Positions 26,443 through 36,428 of a stretch of DNA of 64,000 bases are shown piece after piece. A program made the position numbers and the translations under genes. The notes under the pieces are model-generated. The model was given only the letters and a program-made list of their open reading frames with translations. It was not told the origin of the DNA and searched no databases. The stretch covers positions 620,001 through 684,000 of the forward strand of contig NZ_CP113913.1 of NCBI RefSeq assembly GCF_029395355.1. The letters run 5' to 3'. Numbering within the stretch: position 1 is the first letter of the stretch; each line of letters opens with the position of its first letter. This DNA comes from Bifidobacterium sp. ESL0800. GTDB taxonomy: Bacteria > Actinomycetota > Actinomycetes > Actinomycetales > Bifidobacteriaceae.

Positions 26443-28044
26443 CTACTCCTCGGCCACCAGATCCAGATAATCGTCGCTCCACAGGTCCTCGTCGCCGTCG
26501 GGCATCAGCAGCACCCGCTCGGGGTTGAGCGCCTTGACCGCACCCTCGTCGTGGGTCACGAGGATGATGGCGCCCTCGTACTTGGCGATGGCCTTGAGGA
26601 TCTCGTCGCGCGAAACCGGGTCGAGGTTGTTGGTCGGCTCGTCCAAGAGCAGCACATTGGCGCGCGAGGTCACCAACGTGGCCAGGGCAAGTCTGGTCTG
26701 TTCGCCGCCGGAAAGCACCCTGGCCGGCTTGAACGCGTCGTCGCCGGAGAAGAGGAAGCTGCCGAGGATGGAACGGGCGTGGGTGTCGTCAAGGTCGGGG
26801 GCGACGTGCTGCAGGTTCTCGAGCACGGTCGCGTCCATTTCCAGAGTGTCGTGCTCCTGGGCGAAATAGCCGATCTTGCAGCCGTGGCCGTAGACGACCT
26901 CGCCGGTGTCGGGCTTGTCCTCGCCGGCCAGGATACGCAGCGTCGTGGTCTTGCCGGCGCCGTTGTAACCCAGAATGACCACGCGCGAGCCCTTGTCAAT
27001 GGCCAGGTCGATGCCGGTGAAGACAATGTTGGAGCCGAAGGCCTTGGAGATCTCCTTCGCCATGATCGGCGTCTTGCCGCAAGGGGCAGGTTCGGGGAAG
27101 CGGATGTCGGCGACCTTCTCCTGCCGTTCCGCCTCGCTGGTCTCGCTCAAAAGCCGTTCGGCGCGACGCATCATGTTCTGCGCGGCGACGGCCTTGGTGG
27201 CCTTGGCGTGCAAACGGATTCCCTGCTTCATCAGGCGTGCGGCCTTTTTCTCGGCCACCTCGCGCTCGCGGCGGCGACGCTCCTCGTCCACCACACGTTG
27301 CTTCAAATAGGCCTTCCAACTCAGCGAATACATATCGATCTGTGCGGTCTGCGCGTCCAGATGCCAGACTTTGTTCACCACCTCGTCCAGCAGTTCCGTG
27401 GAATGGGAGATGACGAGGAACCCGCCCTCGAAACGCTTGAGATAGCCGCGCAGCCATTCGATGGAATCGGCGTCCAAATGGTTGGTCGGTTCGTCGAGAA
27501 TCAAGGTGTCGGCGTCAGAGAACAGGATACGGGCCAGCTCGATGCGCCGCTTCTGACCGCCGGAAAGCGTGCCGATCGGCTGTTGCATCGTCTCGTTGGG
27601 AAGTCCCAGGCTCGCGGCCATCGAGATCGCCTCGGACTGCGCTGCGTAGCCGCCGGCCTTGTCGAACGCCTGCATGGCCTTGTCGTACTTGTCCATCGCC
27701 TTTTGAATGACCTTCGGGTTCTCGTTGGTCATTTCCTTTTCGGCCTTGCGCATACGTTTGATGATGCTGGCGATGTCGCGCGCGCTCATCATCCGGTCGA
27801 GCGCGCTCTGCTCGGGGTCGTCGGCGTGGGTGTCCTGCGGCAGGTAGCCGAGCTTGCCGGAAACGCGTACCTTGCCGGCCGTGGGCAGCAGGTCGCCGGT
27901 GATGGTGCGCGTGAGGGTGGTCTTGCCGGCGCCGTTACGCCCGACCAAGCCGATCTTGTCGCCTTTGCTCACGTGAAAATCAGTGGGATTGAGCAGCGTC
28001 CGTGCCCCGATCTGAATTTCCAGCCCTTGCGCCTCGATTGCCAT
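26443..28044 (-). CDS. ABC-F family ATPase
   Basis: 533-residue soluble protein with two ABC domains and no membrane part. It would act on the ribosome (translation factor or antibiotic-protection class). Walker A sequences GRNGAGKTT (about residue 37) and GYNGAGKTT (about 348); signatures LSGGQKRR and LSGGEQTR; Walker B ADTLILDEPTNHLD and VLLLDEPTNNLD. The linker between domains (about 240-300) is long and charged (VVDEERRRREREVAEKKAARL), as in factors that probe the P site. An AAGGT site precedes the ATG. Which ABC-F subgroup it belongs to cannot be settled by eye. Confidence 0.9.
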   Translation of the reverse strand: MAIEAQGLEIQIGARTLLNPTDFHVSKGDKIGLVGRNGAGKTTLTRTITGDLLPTAGKVRVSGKLGYLPQDTHADDPEQSALDRMMSARDIASIIKRMRKAEKEMTNENPKVIQKAMDKYDKAMQAFDKAGGYAAQSEAISMAASLGLPNETMQQPIGTLSGGQKRRIELARILFSDADTLILDEPTNHLDADSIEWLRGYLKRFEGGFLVISHSTELLDEVVNKVWHLDAQTAQIDMYSLSWKAYLKQRVVDEERRRREREVAEKKAARLMKQGIRLHAKATKAVAAQNMMRRAERLLSETSEAERQEKVADIRFPEPAPCGKTPIMAKEISKAFGSNIVFTGIDLAIDKGSRVVILGYNGAGKTTTLRILAGEDKPDTGEVVYGHGCKIGYFAQEHDTLEMDATVLENLQHVAPDLDDTHARSILGSFLFSGDDAFKPARVLSGGEQTRLALATLVTSRANVLLLDEPTNNLDPVSRDEILKAIAKYEGAIILVTHDEGAVKALNPERVLLMPDGDEDLWSDDYLDLVAEE

Positions 28045-28264
28045 ACCTTATTACCTGTCCTGTTGCTGTTACCGAATTACGGCGAAATATACCAACATGC
28101 CATCATAGCGACACGTATGCTTTTCATGAAGAGAAAAGGCGATATGGTGTAATCGAGATAACGGCGTAAACGTGGATTGTCGATAACGAGTCATGAAAAT
28201 ACCGCTTTATTGCACCTTCTGGCATCTGAGGATATATCGGGGATCGAACCGACTTCATAGATAG

Positions 28265-28280
28265 TCGAACAATTGTTCGA
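28265..28280. promoter_or_regulatory. LexA (SOS) box before uvrA
   Basis: TCGAACAATTGTTCGA is a perfect 16-base palindrome matching the actinobacterial SOS box (TCGAAC-N4-GTTCGA). It lies 61 bases before the uvrA start, so damage induction of uvrA is expected. Confidence 0.85.
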
Positions 28281-28340
28281 ACCGTCCACTATGATGGGTT
28301 AATCTACAGTGGAGCATTCGGCATCAAGCGGAGGTAAGCA

Positions 28341-31300
28341 TTGGCAACAGCATCAACGGCGCATCAATCAGGGGAAACCGACAATTCGTCGGCAAGTGTG
28401 GTCGCGCGCAAGCTGATGGACAGCGACTCGTTCCTGTCCCAGGAGATCGCGAAAGCACCGCTCAAGAAGACCGGGAATTCGCTCGTGGCGGATATCTCGC
28501 ACATTCCCAGCGATCTGAAGATCACGATCCAGGGCGCTCGCGAGCATAACCTGAAGAACGTCGACCTCGCCATCCCGCGCAGCCGTATGGTGGTGTTCAC
28601 CGGGCTTTCCGGCTCCGGCAAGTCCTCGTTGGCGTTCGATACGTTGTTTGCCGAAGGCCAGCGCCGTTATGTGGAATCGCTCAGCGCCTACGCCCGCCAG
28701 TTCCTGGGGCAGATGGACAAGCCGGACGTCGATTTTATCGAGGGCCTGAGCCCGGCCGTTTCCATCGATCAGAAGACCACGAACCGCAACCCGCGTTCCA
28801 CCGTCGGCACCATCACGGAGATCTACGATTACCTGCGTCTGTTGTTTTCCCGCACCGGCATCCCGCACTGCCCGGTCTGCGGCGAGGTCGTCAGCGCCCA
28901 GACGCCACAGCAGATGGTCGATATTTTGATGAAGAAGCCGGAGCGGACACGTTTCCAGATTCTGGCACCGGTCGTACGCGGCCGCAAGGGCGAATTTGAA
29001 GACCTGCTTGAGCTGTTGCGTGGCGACGGTTACTCGCGTGCGTTGATCGATGGCGAGATGCGTCAGCTTTCCGACGACATCAAGCTGACCAAGCAGAAGA
29101 AGCACACCATCGAAGTCGTGGTCGACCGTCTGGTCATCAAGGACGGCATCCGCCAGCGTCTCACCGATTCCATAGAAACCGCGCTGAGACTGGCCAAAGG
29201 CATCGTGGTCATCGATTACGTCGATCTGGATGAAAAGGATCCGAATCGTCGCGAGCCGTTCAGCGAGAAGCGTTCCTGCCCGAACGGCCATCAGCTTGAG
29301 CTTGACGAGATCGAGCCGCGCACCTTCTCCTTCAACGCCCCGTATGGCGCCTGCCCGGAATGCGACGGCATCGGCTACAAATTGGAGATCGATCCTGAAC
29401 TGGTCATTCCCGATCCGAGCAAATCGCTTAACGAGAACGCCATCGAACCGTGGGGCATGACCAAGGGCACCGGCGAATACTATCGTCACGTCCTCGAAGG
29501 TCTTGCCGAGGAGATGGGCTTCAGCCTCGACACCCCTTGGAAAGACCTGCCCAAGAAGATTCAGCATGCCATCATGTACGGCCATGATTTCAAGGTCAAG
29601 GTCTCCTACCGCAACCGTTGGGGGCGTCTGCGCGAATACAGCACCGGTTTCGAAGGCGTGGTGCGTACGCTCATGCGTCGCCATGACGAAACGGACTCCG
29701 ATCAGATGAAGCTGTATTACGAGTCCTATATGCGTGAGGTGCCGTGCCAGACCTGCCAGGGCAAGCGTCTGCGTCCGGAAGTGCTGTCGGTCACCGTCGA
29801 CGGCAAGTCCATTGCCGACGTCTGCGATATGCCAGTCGAACGCAGCCTCAAATGGGTTCGCTCGCTTCGTCTTGAGGGCTCGGCGGCCGTCATTGCCGGT
29901 GAGGTCTTGAAGGAGATTCGTGCGCGTCTCGGGTTCATGAACGATGTCGGGCTCAACTATCTGACCCTTTCGCGTGCCGCCAAAACGCTTTCCGGCGGAG
30001 AGGCGCAGCGCATCAGGCTCGCCACGCAGATCGGCAGCGGCTTGGTCGGCGTGATGTACGTGCTCGACGAGCCGTCCATCGGCCTGCACCAGCGCGACAA
30101 CGAACGCCTGATCAAGACACTGCATCATCTGCGTGACCTCGGCAATACGCTGATTGTCGTCGAGCATGATCAGGAGACCATCGAAAAGGCTGACTGGCTG
30201 GTGGACATCGGCCCCGGAGCCGGCGAGAAGGGCGGGGAAGTCGTCTATTCAGGGCCTGCGGCTCATGTCGTCGACGCCCCACGCTCCATCACTGGTGACT
30301 ATATCGCCGGCAGACGCGAGATTGAAGTGCCGAAGAAACGTCGCAAAACCGACCGGGATCGGCAGCTCAAGGTTGTCGGCGCACGTGAGAACAACCTCAA
30401 AAACATCAATGTATCCATTCCTCTTGGCGTGATGACCTGCATCACCGGAGTCTCCGGTTCCGGCAAGTCGACGTTGATCAATTCGATCCTGTATCCCTCC
30501 TTGGCCGACAAGCTCAACGGCGCACGCATCGTGCCGGGCAAGCACACGCGCGTCGAAGGCATCGAGCAGTGCGACAAGGTCATCCACGTCGACCAGAACC
30601 CGATCGGCCGCACGCCGCGCAGCAACCCGGCCACCTATACGGGTGTATGGGACAAGATCCGCCAGCTCTTTGCCAAGACGCCCGAAGCCCAGGTCCGCGG
30701 TTATGGCCCCGGCCGGTTCTCGTTCAATGTCAAAGGCGGACGGTGTGAAGCCTGTCACGGCGACGGCACCATCAAGATCGAAATGAACTTCCTGCCCGAC
30801 GTCTATGTGCAATGCGAGGAATGCCACGGCCAGCGTTATAATCGCGAAACCCTCGAAGTGAAATACAACGGCAAATCCGTCGCCGACGTGCTCAACATGC
30901 CCATCTCCGAAGCGGCCGATTTCTTCAAGGCGTATACCGGCATCTCCCGCTATCTCGACACCTTGGTCGATGTCGGCCTGGGCTATATCCGCCTGGGCCA
31001 GCCCGCCACTACGCTTTCCGGCGGTGAATCGCAGCGCGTCAAGCTCGCCACCGAGTTGCAGCGCCGCTCCACCGGCCGTACAGTCTACATCCTGGATGAG
31101 CCGACCACCGGTCTGCATTTCGAGGACGTACGCAAGCTGTTGCAGGTCCTGCAAGGTCTGGTCGACAAGGGCAACACGGTCATCGTCATCGAGCACAACC
31201 TCGACGTGGTCAAATGCGCCGACTGGATCATCGATCTCGGCCCCGAAGGCGGCGACGGCGGCGGCACCATCGTCACCCAGGGCACGCCGGAACATGTGGC

Positions 31301-31355
31301 CAAATGCGAAAAGAGCTGGACCGGCAAGTATCTCGGCCCCATGCTGAGGCACTGA
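28341..31355 (+). CDS. uvrA: UvrABC excision repair, damage-recognition ATPase
   Basis: Finds bulky DNA lesions and loads UvrB. 1004 residues, with an N-terminal extension of about 55 residues compared with E. coli UvrA. Walker A motifs are [13 protein letters not shown] (about residue 92) and [13 protein letters not shown] (about 700). Signatures are [12 protein letters not shown] and [12 protein letters not shown]. Zinc-finger cysteines occur in CPVC, CPECDG, and the CEACHG/CEECHG insertion module. The start is a TTG at 28341, supported by GCGGAGG at 28329-28335. A LexA box lies upstream, and uvrC follows after 61 bases. Confidence 0.95.
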   Translation: MATASTAHQSGETDNSSASVVARKLMDSDSFLSQEIAKAPLKKTGNSLVADISHIPSDLKITIQGAREHNLKNVDLAIPRSRMVVFTGLSGSGKSSLAFDTLFAEGQRRYVESLSAYARQFLGQMDKPDVDFIEGLSPAVSIDQKTTNRNPRSTVGTITEIYDYLRLLFSRTGIPHCPVCGEVVSAQTPQQMVDILMKKPERTRFQILAPVVRGRKGEFEDLLELLRGDGYSRALIDGEMRQLSDDIKLTKQKKHTIEVVVDRLVIKDGIRQRLTDSIETALRLAKGIVVIDYVDLDEKDPNRREPFSEKRSCPNGHQLELDEIEPRTFSFNAPYGACPECDGIGYKLEIDPELVIPDPSKSLNENAIEPWGMTKGTGEYYRHVLEGLAEEMGFSLDTPWKDLPKKIQHAIMYGHDFKVKVSYRNRWGRLREYSTGFEGVVRTLMRRHDETDSDQMKLYYESYMREVPCQTCQGKRLRPEVLSVTVDGKSIADVCDMPVERSLKWVRSLRLEGSAAVIAGEVLKEIRARLGFMNDVGLNYLTLSRAAKTLSGGEAQRIRLATQIGSGLVGVMYVLDEPSIGLHQRDNERLIKTLHHLRDLGNTLIVVEHDQETIEKADWLVDIGPGAGEKGGEVVYSGPAAHVVDAPRSITGDYIAGRREIEVPKKRRKTDRDRQLKVVGARENNLKNINVSIPLGVMTCITGVSGSGKSTLINSILYPSLADKLNGARIVPGKHTRVEGIEQCDKVIHVDQNPIGRTPRSNPATYTGVWDKIRQLFAKTPEAQVRGYGPGRFSFNVKGGRCEACHGDGTIKIEMNFLPDVYVQCEECHGQRYNRETLEVKYNGKSVADVLNMPISEAADFFKAYTGISRYLDTLVDVGLGYIRLGQPATTLSGGESQRVKLATELQRRSTGRTVYILDEPTTGLHFEDVRKLLQVLQGLVDKGNTVIVIEHNLDVVKCADWIIDLGPEGGDGGGTIVTQGTPEHVAKCEKSWTGKYLGPMLRH

Positions 31356-31416
31356 CACAGCCTGTCGCCGGATGCGACAGCGGCCAACCATAAGAAAAGG
31401 AAGGGGATGAATCCTT

Positions 31417-33957
31417 ATGGAAGAGCGACGCGACGAGGGCGCTTGGCGCAAGACGGCGCAGGCGGATGCCGGCAAACCGAAGCGTCTGCTGGGCGACACC
31501 CGCGATCTGTTCCGCCCCGCCACCGGTGACATCCCCACCGATCCGGGCGTCTACAAATGGCGTGACGGTGATGGCAGGGTCATCTACGTCGGCAAGGCCA
31601 AGAACCTGCGTAACCGGCTCACCTTCTATTTCCAGCCGCTGAGCGAATTGCACCCGCGCACGCAGAACATGGTGCTCACCGCTCGAAGCCTTGAATGGAC
31701 GGTGGTCGCCACCGAGCTCGAGGCGCTCACGCTCGAATACACATGGATCAAGGAATTCGACCCGCGATTCAACGTCGTCTTCCGCGACGACAAGACCTAC
31801 CCATACCTGGCCGTCTCCCTGGGCGAGAAATATCCGAGAGTGTGGGTGACCCGCAACCGCAAGCGCCGTGACACCCGATATTTCGGCCCATACGTCAAGG
31901 CATGGGATTTGCGCCACAGCCTTGACAAGCTGCTCAAGGCGTTTCCGGTACGGACCTGTACGAAAACCGTCTTCAACCGTGCCAAGCTGACCGACCGACC
32001 GTGTCTGCTGGCATCCATCGGAAAATGTTCGGCGCCGTGCGTTAGCAGGATCAGCGCAAAGGACCATCGCCGTATGTGCGAGCGGCTGGTCGGCGTGCTC
32101 ACCGGCCGCTACGGCACCACGTTCATCGCCGGGTTGACACGTGAGATGAAACAGGCCAGCAATGATATGGAATTCGAGAAGGCGGCGCGCCTGCGCGACC
32201 AGATTTCGATGCTCAAGACTATGTCCGAGCAGAATGCGGTCGTCTTCGATTCGGATGTGGACGCCGACGTGTTCGGCATGGAATCCGATGAACTGGAAGC
32301 CTCTATCCACGCGTTCTTCGTGCGTTCCGGTTCCATTCGCGGCGAACGCAACTGGAGCGTCAAGCGGGTCGAAGACATCGACGATGCCGACCTCATCGCC
32401 GACCTGATCACGCAGGTCTATTCCGACATGATGGAAGAGACGGAGAGCCAGGCCAATGTTCCGTTGAACCTTCCCAGCAACGGCGAGGAATTGCTGGAAC
32501 AAGACAGCGATGTTGCCAAGGATTCCGCAGATCCTGACCATGACGGCCCGGCATCGGTCCCCGTATCTGCGGATAGCGCCATCGACATCGTCGAACGCCG
32601 TGATGCTTTGGGAGCGACCCAAAGCATCACCGCCACCGACAGTCTTTCGCGTGCTCAGGCGACCCGGACCCGCCGGGAACGTCAGATGCAGACCGGACGT
32701 AGCGATTTGCTGGCTCCCATCTCGCCGATTCCGCGTGAGGTGTTGGTTCCGATTGAGCCGTCCCGCCGTGGCGAACTTGAGGAATGGCTGAGCGGTCTGC
32801 GCGGTTCGGCCGTCACCATCCGCGTGCCCAGTCGTGGCGAGAAGAAGGCGCTGATGGACCGTGCCGATGCCAATGCCAAACAGGCGCTACAACGCAGCAA
32901 AATGAGCCGTATCAGCGATATCGGTGCTCGAACGCAGGCGATGAACGACGTGGCCAAGGCGCTGGGGCTTCCCGATTCGCCGTTGCGCATCGAAGGCTAC
33001 GATATCTCCAACACCATCGGTGGCATCTACCAGGTCGCTTCCATGGTCGTCTTCGAGGATGCCATAGCCAAGAAATCCGAATACCGTCGTTTCGCCATAC
33101 GCGGTAAGGACGGCAAGGGTGCGCTTGACGATCTGAGCGCCATGTACGAGACCCTCACCCGCAGGTTCCGCCACGGCAACATTGCCGGCGACACCGGCGA
33201 AAGCATCGACAACGAGAAACGTGTTGAGCAGGCGCGGCAGCAGGCGCAAGCGGTCGCGGCATCATCTGGTCAGCCGTCTCAGACCGGTGAGGGGAGTGAT
33301 GCTCATGCCGTTGCCACAGGTTCCCGGCAGGATGCCAAAGTGTCGGCCAGATCGACTTCGAGAAACCGGTCACAGGAATCACAAATCAGCGGCAACGGTG
33401 ATGACCAAAATGCCATCAAACAAGATGTAAATTCCGAAGCAGCGGGTCTGACCAGTGCGGATGCTGTCGTTCAGCAAGACACTCATCCTCGTCATTTCGC
33501 CTACAAACCCAACCTCATCGTGGTGGATGGCGGCAAGCCCCAGGTGGAGATTGCCGTCAAAGCCCTGAAAGACTGCGGTGTGAATGACGTGGCGGTCTGC
33601 GGTTTGGCCAAGAGACTTGAAGAGGTCTGGATACCCGGGGAGGACTACCCGCTCATCCTCAAACGGCAGTCCGAGGGCATGTACCTGCTGCAGCGCGTGC
33701 GCGACGAATCCCACCGGTTCGCCATCACCTATCACCGCAAGTCCCGCCGCAAAGGTGCCCTACGTTCTGCGCTCGACAACATCCCAGGCATCGGCGAAAG
33801 CTACCAGAAAAAGCTGCTGCGTGCCTTCGGCTCGGTAAAGGGTATCCGTGCCGCAACCGTCGAAGAACTCCAGTCCGTCAATGGTATCGGCGAACGGAAA
33901 GCCGAATCCATCTATAACGCTTTGCACCTGGATGAAAAGAACGATACCGGCAAGTGA
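31417..33957 (+). CDS. uvrC: UvrABC excision nuclease subunit C, unusually long
   Basis: Makes both incisions around a lesion in the UvrB complex. Domains in order: GIY-YIG nuclease (VYKWRDGDGRVIYVGKAKNL), a cysteine-containing region, the UVR motif (MEFEKAARLRDQISMLK, about residue 250), the RNase H-like domain (GYDISNTIGGIYQVASMVVF, about 528; VVDGGKPQV, about 702) and C-terminal helix-hairpin-helix repeats (IPGIGESYQKKLLRAFGS; VNGIGERKAESI). At 846 residues it exceeds the usual 600-700. Two polar low-complexity stretches (about 340-435 and 594-688) account for the excess, the second inside the RNase H-like domain. Catalytic residues appear kept. Confidence 0.93.
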   Translation: MEERRDEGAWRKTAQADAGKPKRLLGDTRDLFRPATGDIPTDPGVYKWRDGDGRVIYVGKAKNLRNRLTFYFQPLSELHPRTQNMVLTARSLEWTVVATELEALTLEYTWIKEFDPRFNVVFRDDKTYPYLAVSLGEKYPRVWVTRNRKRRDTRYFGPYVKAWDLRHSLDKLLKAFPVRTCTKTVFNRAKLTDRPCLLASIGKCSAPCVSRISAKDHRRMCERLVGVLTGRYGTTFIAGLTREMKQASNDMEFEKAARLRDQISMLKTMSEQNAVVFDSDVDADVFGMESDELEASIHAFFVRSGSIRGERNWSVKRVEDIDDADLIADLITQVYSDMMEETESQANVPLNLPSNGEELLEQDSDVAKDSADPDHDGPASVPVSADSAIDIVERRDALGATQSITATDSLSRAQATRTRRERQMQTGRSDLLAPISPIPREVLVPIEPSRRGELEEWLSGLRGSAVTIRVPSRGEKKALMDRADANAKQALQRSKMSRISDIGARTQAMNDVAKALGLPDSPLRIEGYDISNTIGGIYQVASMVVFEDAIAKKSEYRRFAIRGKDGKGALDDLSAMYETLTRRFRHGNIAGDTGESIDNEKRVEQARQQAQAVAASSGQPSQTGEGSDAHAVATGSRQDAKVSARSTSRNRSQESQISGNGDDQNAIKQDVNSEAAGLTSADAVVQQDTHPRHFAYKPNLIVVDGGKPQVEIAVKALKDCGVNDVAVCGLAKRLEEVWIPGEDYPLILKRQSEGMYLLQRVRDESHRFAITYHRKSRRKGALRSALDNIPGIGESYQKKLLRAFGSVKGIRAATVEELQSVNGIGERKAESIYNALHLDEKNDTGK

Positions 33958-34316
33958 CCAGCGAAGTGGTGTGGAGAGGAAATCTACGGTATCTGTATCG
34001 CGGTCGTGTGAGGTGAGTGCATAAGTTTCGTTCCACTGAGGAGCTGGCCAGATTCATTCCTGTTGGTGATTTAAATTCCGTTGTCTCACGTTATTCGGCT
34101 GATGGGCATGTCTTGTCTGTTGCAATCGGGACTCAAACCTATGCGTGTAGAACAGTCTTGGTTTCTGTGAAAAACGTTAGACACTATCTTTATATTGACT
34201 AATAAAGCAATAGCCATGTCATGTGTTTCTGATTTTATATTTGTGGAAGGGAGTGATTCATACAGAGATGATGACTAATAAGAAATAGCTCATATTTGTA
34301 TGAATGAGATCATATT
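33958..34316. other. AT-richer non-coding stretch after uvrC
   Basis: About 360 bases between uvrC and the zinc-ribbon gene. Base composition shifts visibly towards AT from about 34040 onward and stays low until the start of aroE. I see one doubtful short open frame (34017-34202) and no convincing terminator. Confidence 0.5.
34017..34202 (+). CDS. Doubtful short open frame
   Basis: A GTG start opens a 61-codon frame (HKFRSTEELARFIPVGDLNSVV...). GTGAGGTGA just before it is only a poor ribosome site. Composition is intermediate, and no motif or membrane segment is visible. It could be a remnant of a longer gene or chance. Listed only because nothing else explains the interval. Confidence 0.2.
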   Translation: MHKFRSTEELARFIPVGDLNSVVSRYSADGHVLSVAIGTQTYACRTVLVSVKNVRHYLYID

Positions 34317-35222
34317 ATGAAATGTGCACGGTGTGGTTCGAATGTCAATGATGAGAGTGCCTTTTGCCCGAATTGTGGAATGAGATTGTCGTCAGTCGTC
34401 TCGTCGCCATCAGTGTCTGGTCAATCTTCAAATTCCAATCAGGTGCCGCAAATGGCATCTGGTCCTCAGTCGAATGATTATTCTGGGCAACAGCCGATTC
34501 CGCCTGTGCCCTTGCCGAAACAGCAATCGCGGCCGGTTCCCGAAGTTGGCGCAACGGTGAATGATGCTGCGATGTCAACTGTTCGGCAACCTGAAGAGTT
34601 GCCTCATGCCGAAACAAGCACTCAATCCGCAGTGTCTGCCGGCGCTGGAGTATCCAAGAAAGTTGTCGATGTCATCATTGTATTGGTTACAGTGGTCGTC
34701 CTTATTGGAGTATTGATTACTCTCAGTCATAGAAACTCACCGCAGGCACCGAGCAACACTACTTCGGTCTCTGCTGGGGCTGAGGCCGGCAAAGGCAAAT
34801 CGCCAAAGACGGCAAATTCGCCGAAGAAAGCTGGACCTCCAAAGACGGTTGCGGAGTTAACAGCTTATGCGAAGAAAACGGCACTGGGCAAAGGCTATAA
34901 AATAAATGTAAAAACCGGGTATATCGGGCTGAATAAACTTCATGAGGAGAATATTGAGCCTCAGAGTGCAAAGCCCGGAGATACTACTATTGCGGATGAA
35001 GATTCGGTTCTCATGGAAGTAACATGCCATGGTAGCCCGATTGAATTAGAAATGACTTCTGATCGGATATGGATGATACATCCTTTCAAGCACGGTGATA
35101 TTAGTGAAGGTATCACGTACATAAATGACGCCGCTATTTCATCACCAACGTCAAATGCGAAGACTCCTTTGACTTGTGATGCCCTCATGGATTTAATCGA
35201 TCAAAATGGGGTGTTAGAGTGA
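34317..35222 (+). CDS. Zinc-ribbon, single-pass membrane protein of unknown function
   Basis: 301 residues. A two-CxxC zinc ribbon opens the protein (MKCARCG...FCPNCGMRLSS, residues 1-27). A Ser/Pro/Gln-rich linker, one membrane segment (about 118-141, VVDVIIVLVTVVVLIGVLITL), a Lys/Pro/Ser-rich spacer and a C-terminal extracytoplasmic domain (about 180-301, starting TVAELTAYAKKTALGKGYKI) follow. The layout resembles many actinobacterial zinc-ribbon membrane proteins, but the outer domain is not one I can name. The gene is much richer in AT than its neighbours and breaks the uvrC-rapZ synteny, pointing to acquisition. Confidence 0.72.
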   Translation: MKCARCGSNVNDESAFCPNCGMRLSSVVSSPSVSGQSSNSNQVPQMASGPQSNDYSGQQPIPPVPLPKQQSRPVPEVGATVNDAAMSTVRQPEELPHAETSTQSAVSAGAGVSKKVVDVIIVLVTVVVLIGVLITLSHRNSPQAPSNTTSVSAGAEAGKGKSPKTANSPKKAGPPKTVAELTAYAKKTALGKGYKINVKTGYIGLNKLHEENIEPQSAKPGDTTIADEDSVLMEVTCHGSPIELEMTSDRIWMIHPFKHGDISEGITYINDAAISSPTSNAKTPLTCDALMDLIDQNGVLE

Positions 35223-35402
35223 CAAATTTCGCTTGATCACGCTTGTACAGGTTGCAAATTCGATAGAGAATCGGTTCATGGTGTGGTTCCTTAATTCTTT
35301 ATGTTTTCCGGTTTGTCTGCGAAGGCCATGCAGTTGTCATTATTCGTTGGTATTTGCCGGTAATAGCGGGAAAGTAAATGCAGAGAGAGAAAGCGTCAAC
35401 CA

Positions 35403-36428
35403 ATGGCCAATGAAATCAAGCATCGCTGTGCGGTTCTAGGAAAGCCGATCGCACATTCGCTTTCGCCGGTGCTGCACAACGCAGCCTATAAGGCTCTGGG
35501 TCTCGGCGATTGGTACTACGACCGTGTTGAGGTCGGTGAAGAAGACCTTGACGGTTTCCTCAAGAGCCTAGATCCTTCATGGGCCGGTTTGAGCCTGACC
35601 ATGCCGCTGAAACGCACGATTCAACCTTATGGAACTCCGGCAGATACTTGGTCGCGCAGGCTTCATGTGGCCAATACCGCCATCTTTTCATGGAACAAGG
35701 GTACCGATAAACCGGATATCAAACTGTACAACACCGATGTCGAAGGCATCGTAAAAGCACTTTCTCATTGTTGGCAACTGTTCGAGGAAAAGAAGACTGA
35801 ATCTCGGAATCCTAAATTCGATAATTCCCAGTCTGAGACATCAATGACAGCCGTCATTCCTGATACGTCTGATAACAATAGTGTTGGAAAGTCTGAGCAT
35901 CCAGGAGCGAAAGCGGTCATCCTCGGCAATGGCAACACCGCGCTTTCAGCTTTGGCGGCATGTACGGAAATCACGGTGCCCGGGAAAGGTGGCATCGCCA
36001 ATGTGACGGTATGCGCCCGCCACCAGCGTGAAAACGACCCGATGCAACGGCTGGCGAAGTCGCAGGATAATCTGTTCTATCAGCAGGTGCCGCTTTCGCA
36101 GGTGTCGAAGTATCTGGTCCAGGCTGATATCGTCATCAACACCATACCTGCTCATGGGGCGGACGAAAGTGCCAAGGAATTGGCCGATTTCTTAGATGAT
36201 TCTGCCGACATCTTCTCAAGCGGCACCCTCCTGGACGTCGTCTACGATCCCCGCCCCACCAAACTCATGCAGGTCTGGTGCGCCAACGGCGGAACGGCCA
36301 TCGGCGGCGAGGAAATGCTGCTGTATCAGGCTATAGCCCAGGTGAGGTTGATGACGGTAGGGGCGCATATCATAGGAACGGCAGATTTTGAGCAGGCGAT
36401 GAGAAGCGCCTTACAGGAGGCACTGTGA
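35403..36428 (+). CDS. aroE: Shikimate dehydrogenase-like protein
   Basis: NADP-linked reduction of dehydroshikimate in the aromatic pathway is the expected role. 341 residues against about 270-290 for typical AroE. Substrate-binding motif LGKPIAHSLSPVLHNAAYKALG at residues 11-32; catalytic lysine/aspartate region SLTMPLKRTI; nucleotide loop VILGNGNTALSALAA (GxGxxA variant) near 170; C-terminal DVVYDPRPTKL and GGEEMLLYQA. An acidic/polar insert of about 40 residues (about 130-166) separates the two domains. It overlaps the rapZ start by four bases. It may be the true AroE or a paralogue. Confidence 0.82.
   Translation: MANEIKHRCAVLGKPIAHSLSPVLHNAAYKALGLGDWYYDRVEVGEEDLDGFLKSLDPSWAGLSLTMPLKRTIQPYGTPADTWSRRLHVANTAIFSWNKGTDKPDIKLYNTDVEGIVKALSHCWQLFEEKKTESRNPKFDNSQSETSMTAVIPDTSDNNSVGKSEHPGAKAVILGNGNTALSALAACTEITVPGKGGIANVTVCARHQRENDPMQRLAKSQDNLFYQQVPLSQVSKYLVQADIVINTIPAHGADESAKELADFLDDSADIFSSGTLLDVVYDPRPTKLMQVWCANGGTAIGGEEMLLYQAIAQVRLMTVGAHIIGTADFEQAMRSALQEAL

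Noticed and set aside
26335-28152. Long plus-strand open frame of about 600 codons
   Set aside because: It lies exactly antisense to the ABC-F and nnr genes, which have clear motifs. GC-rich codon use creates long antisense frames throughout this window.
28368-30167. Long minus-strand open frame of about 600 codons
   Set aside because: It is antisense to uvrA; no recognisable domain, and the real coding strand is certain.
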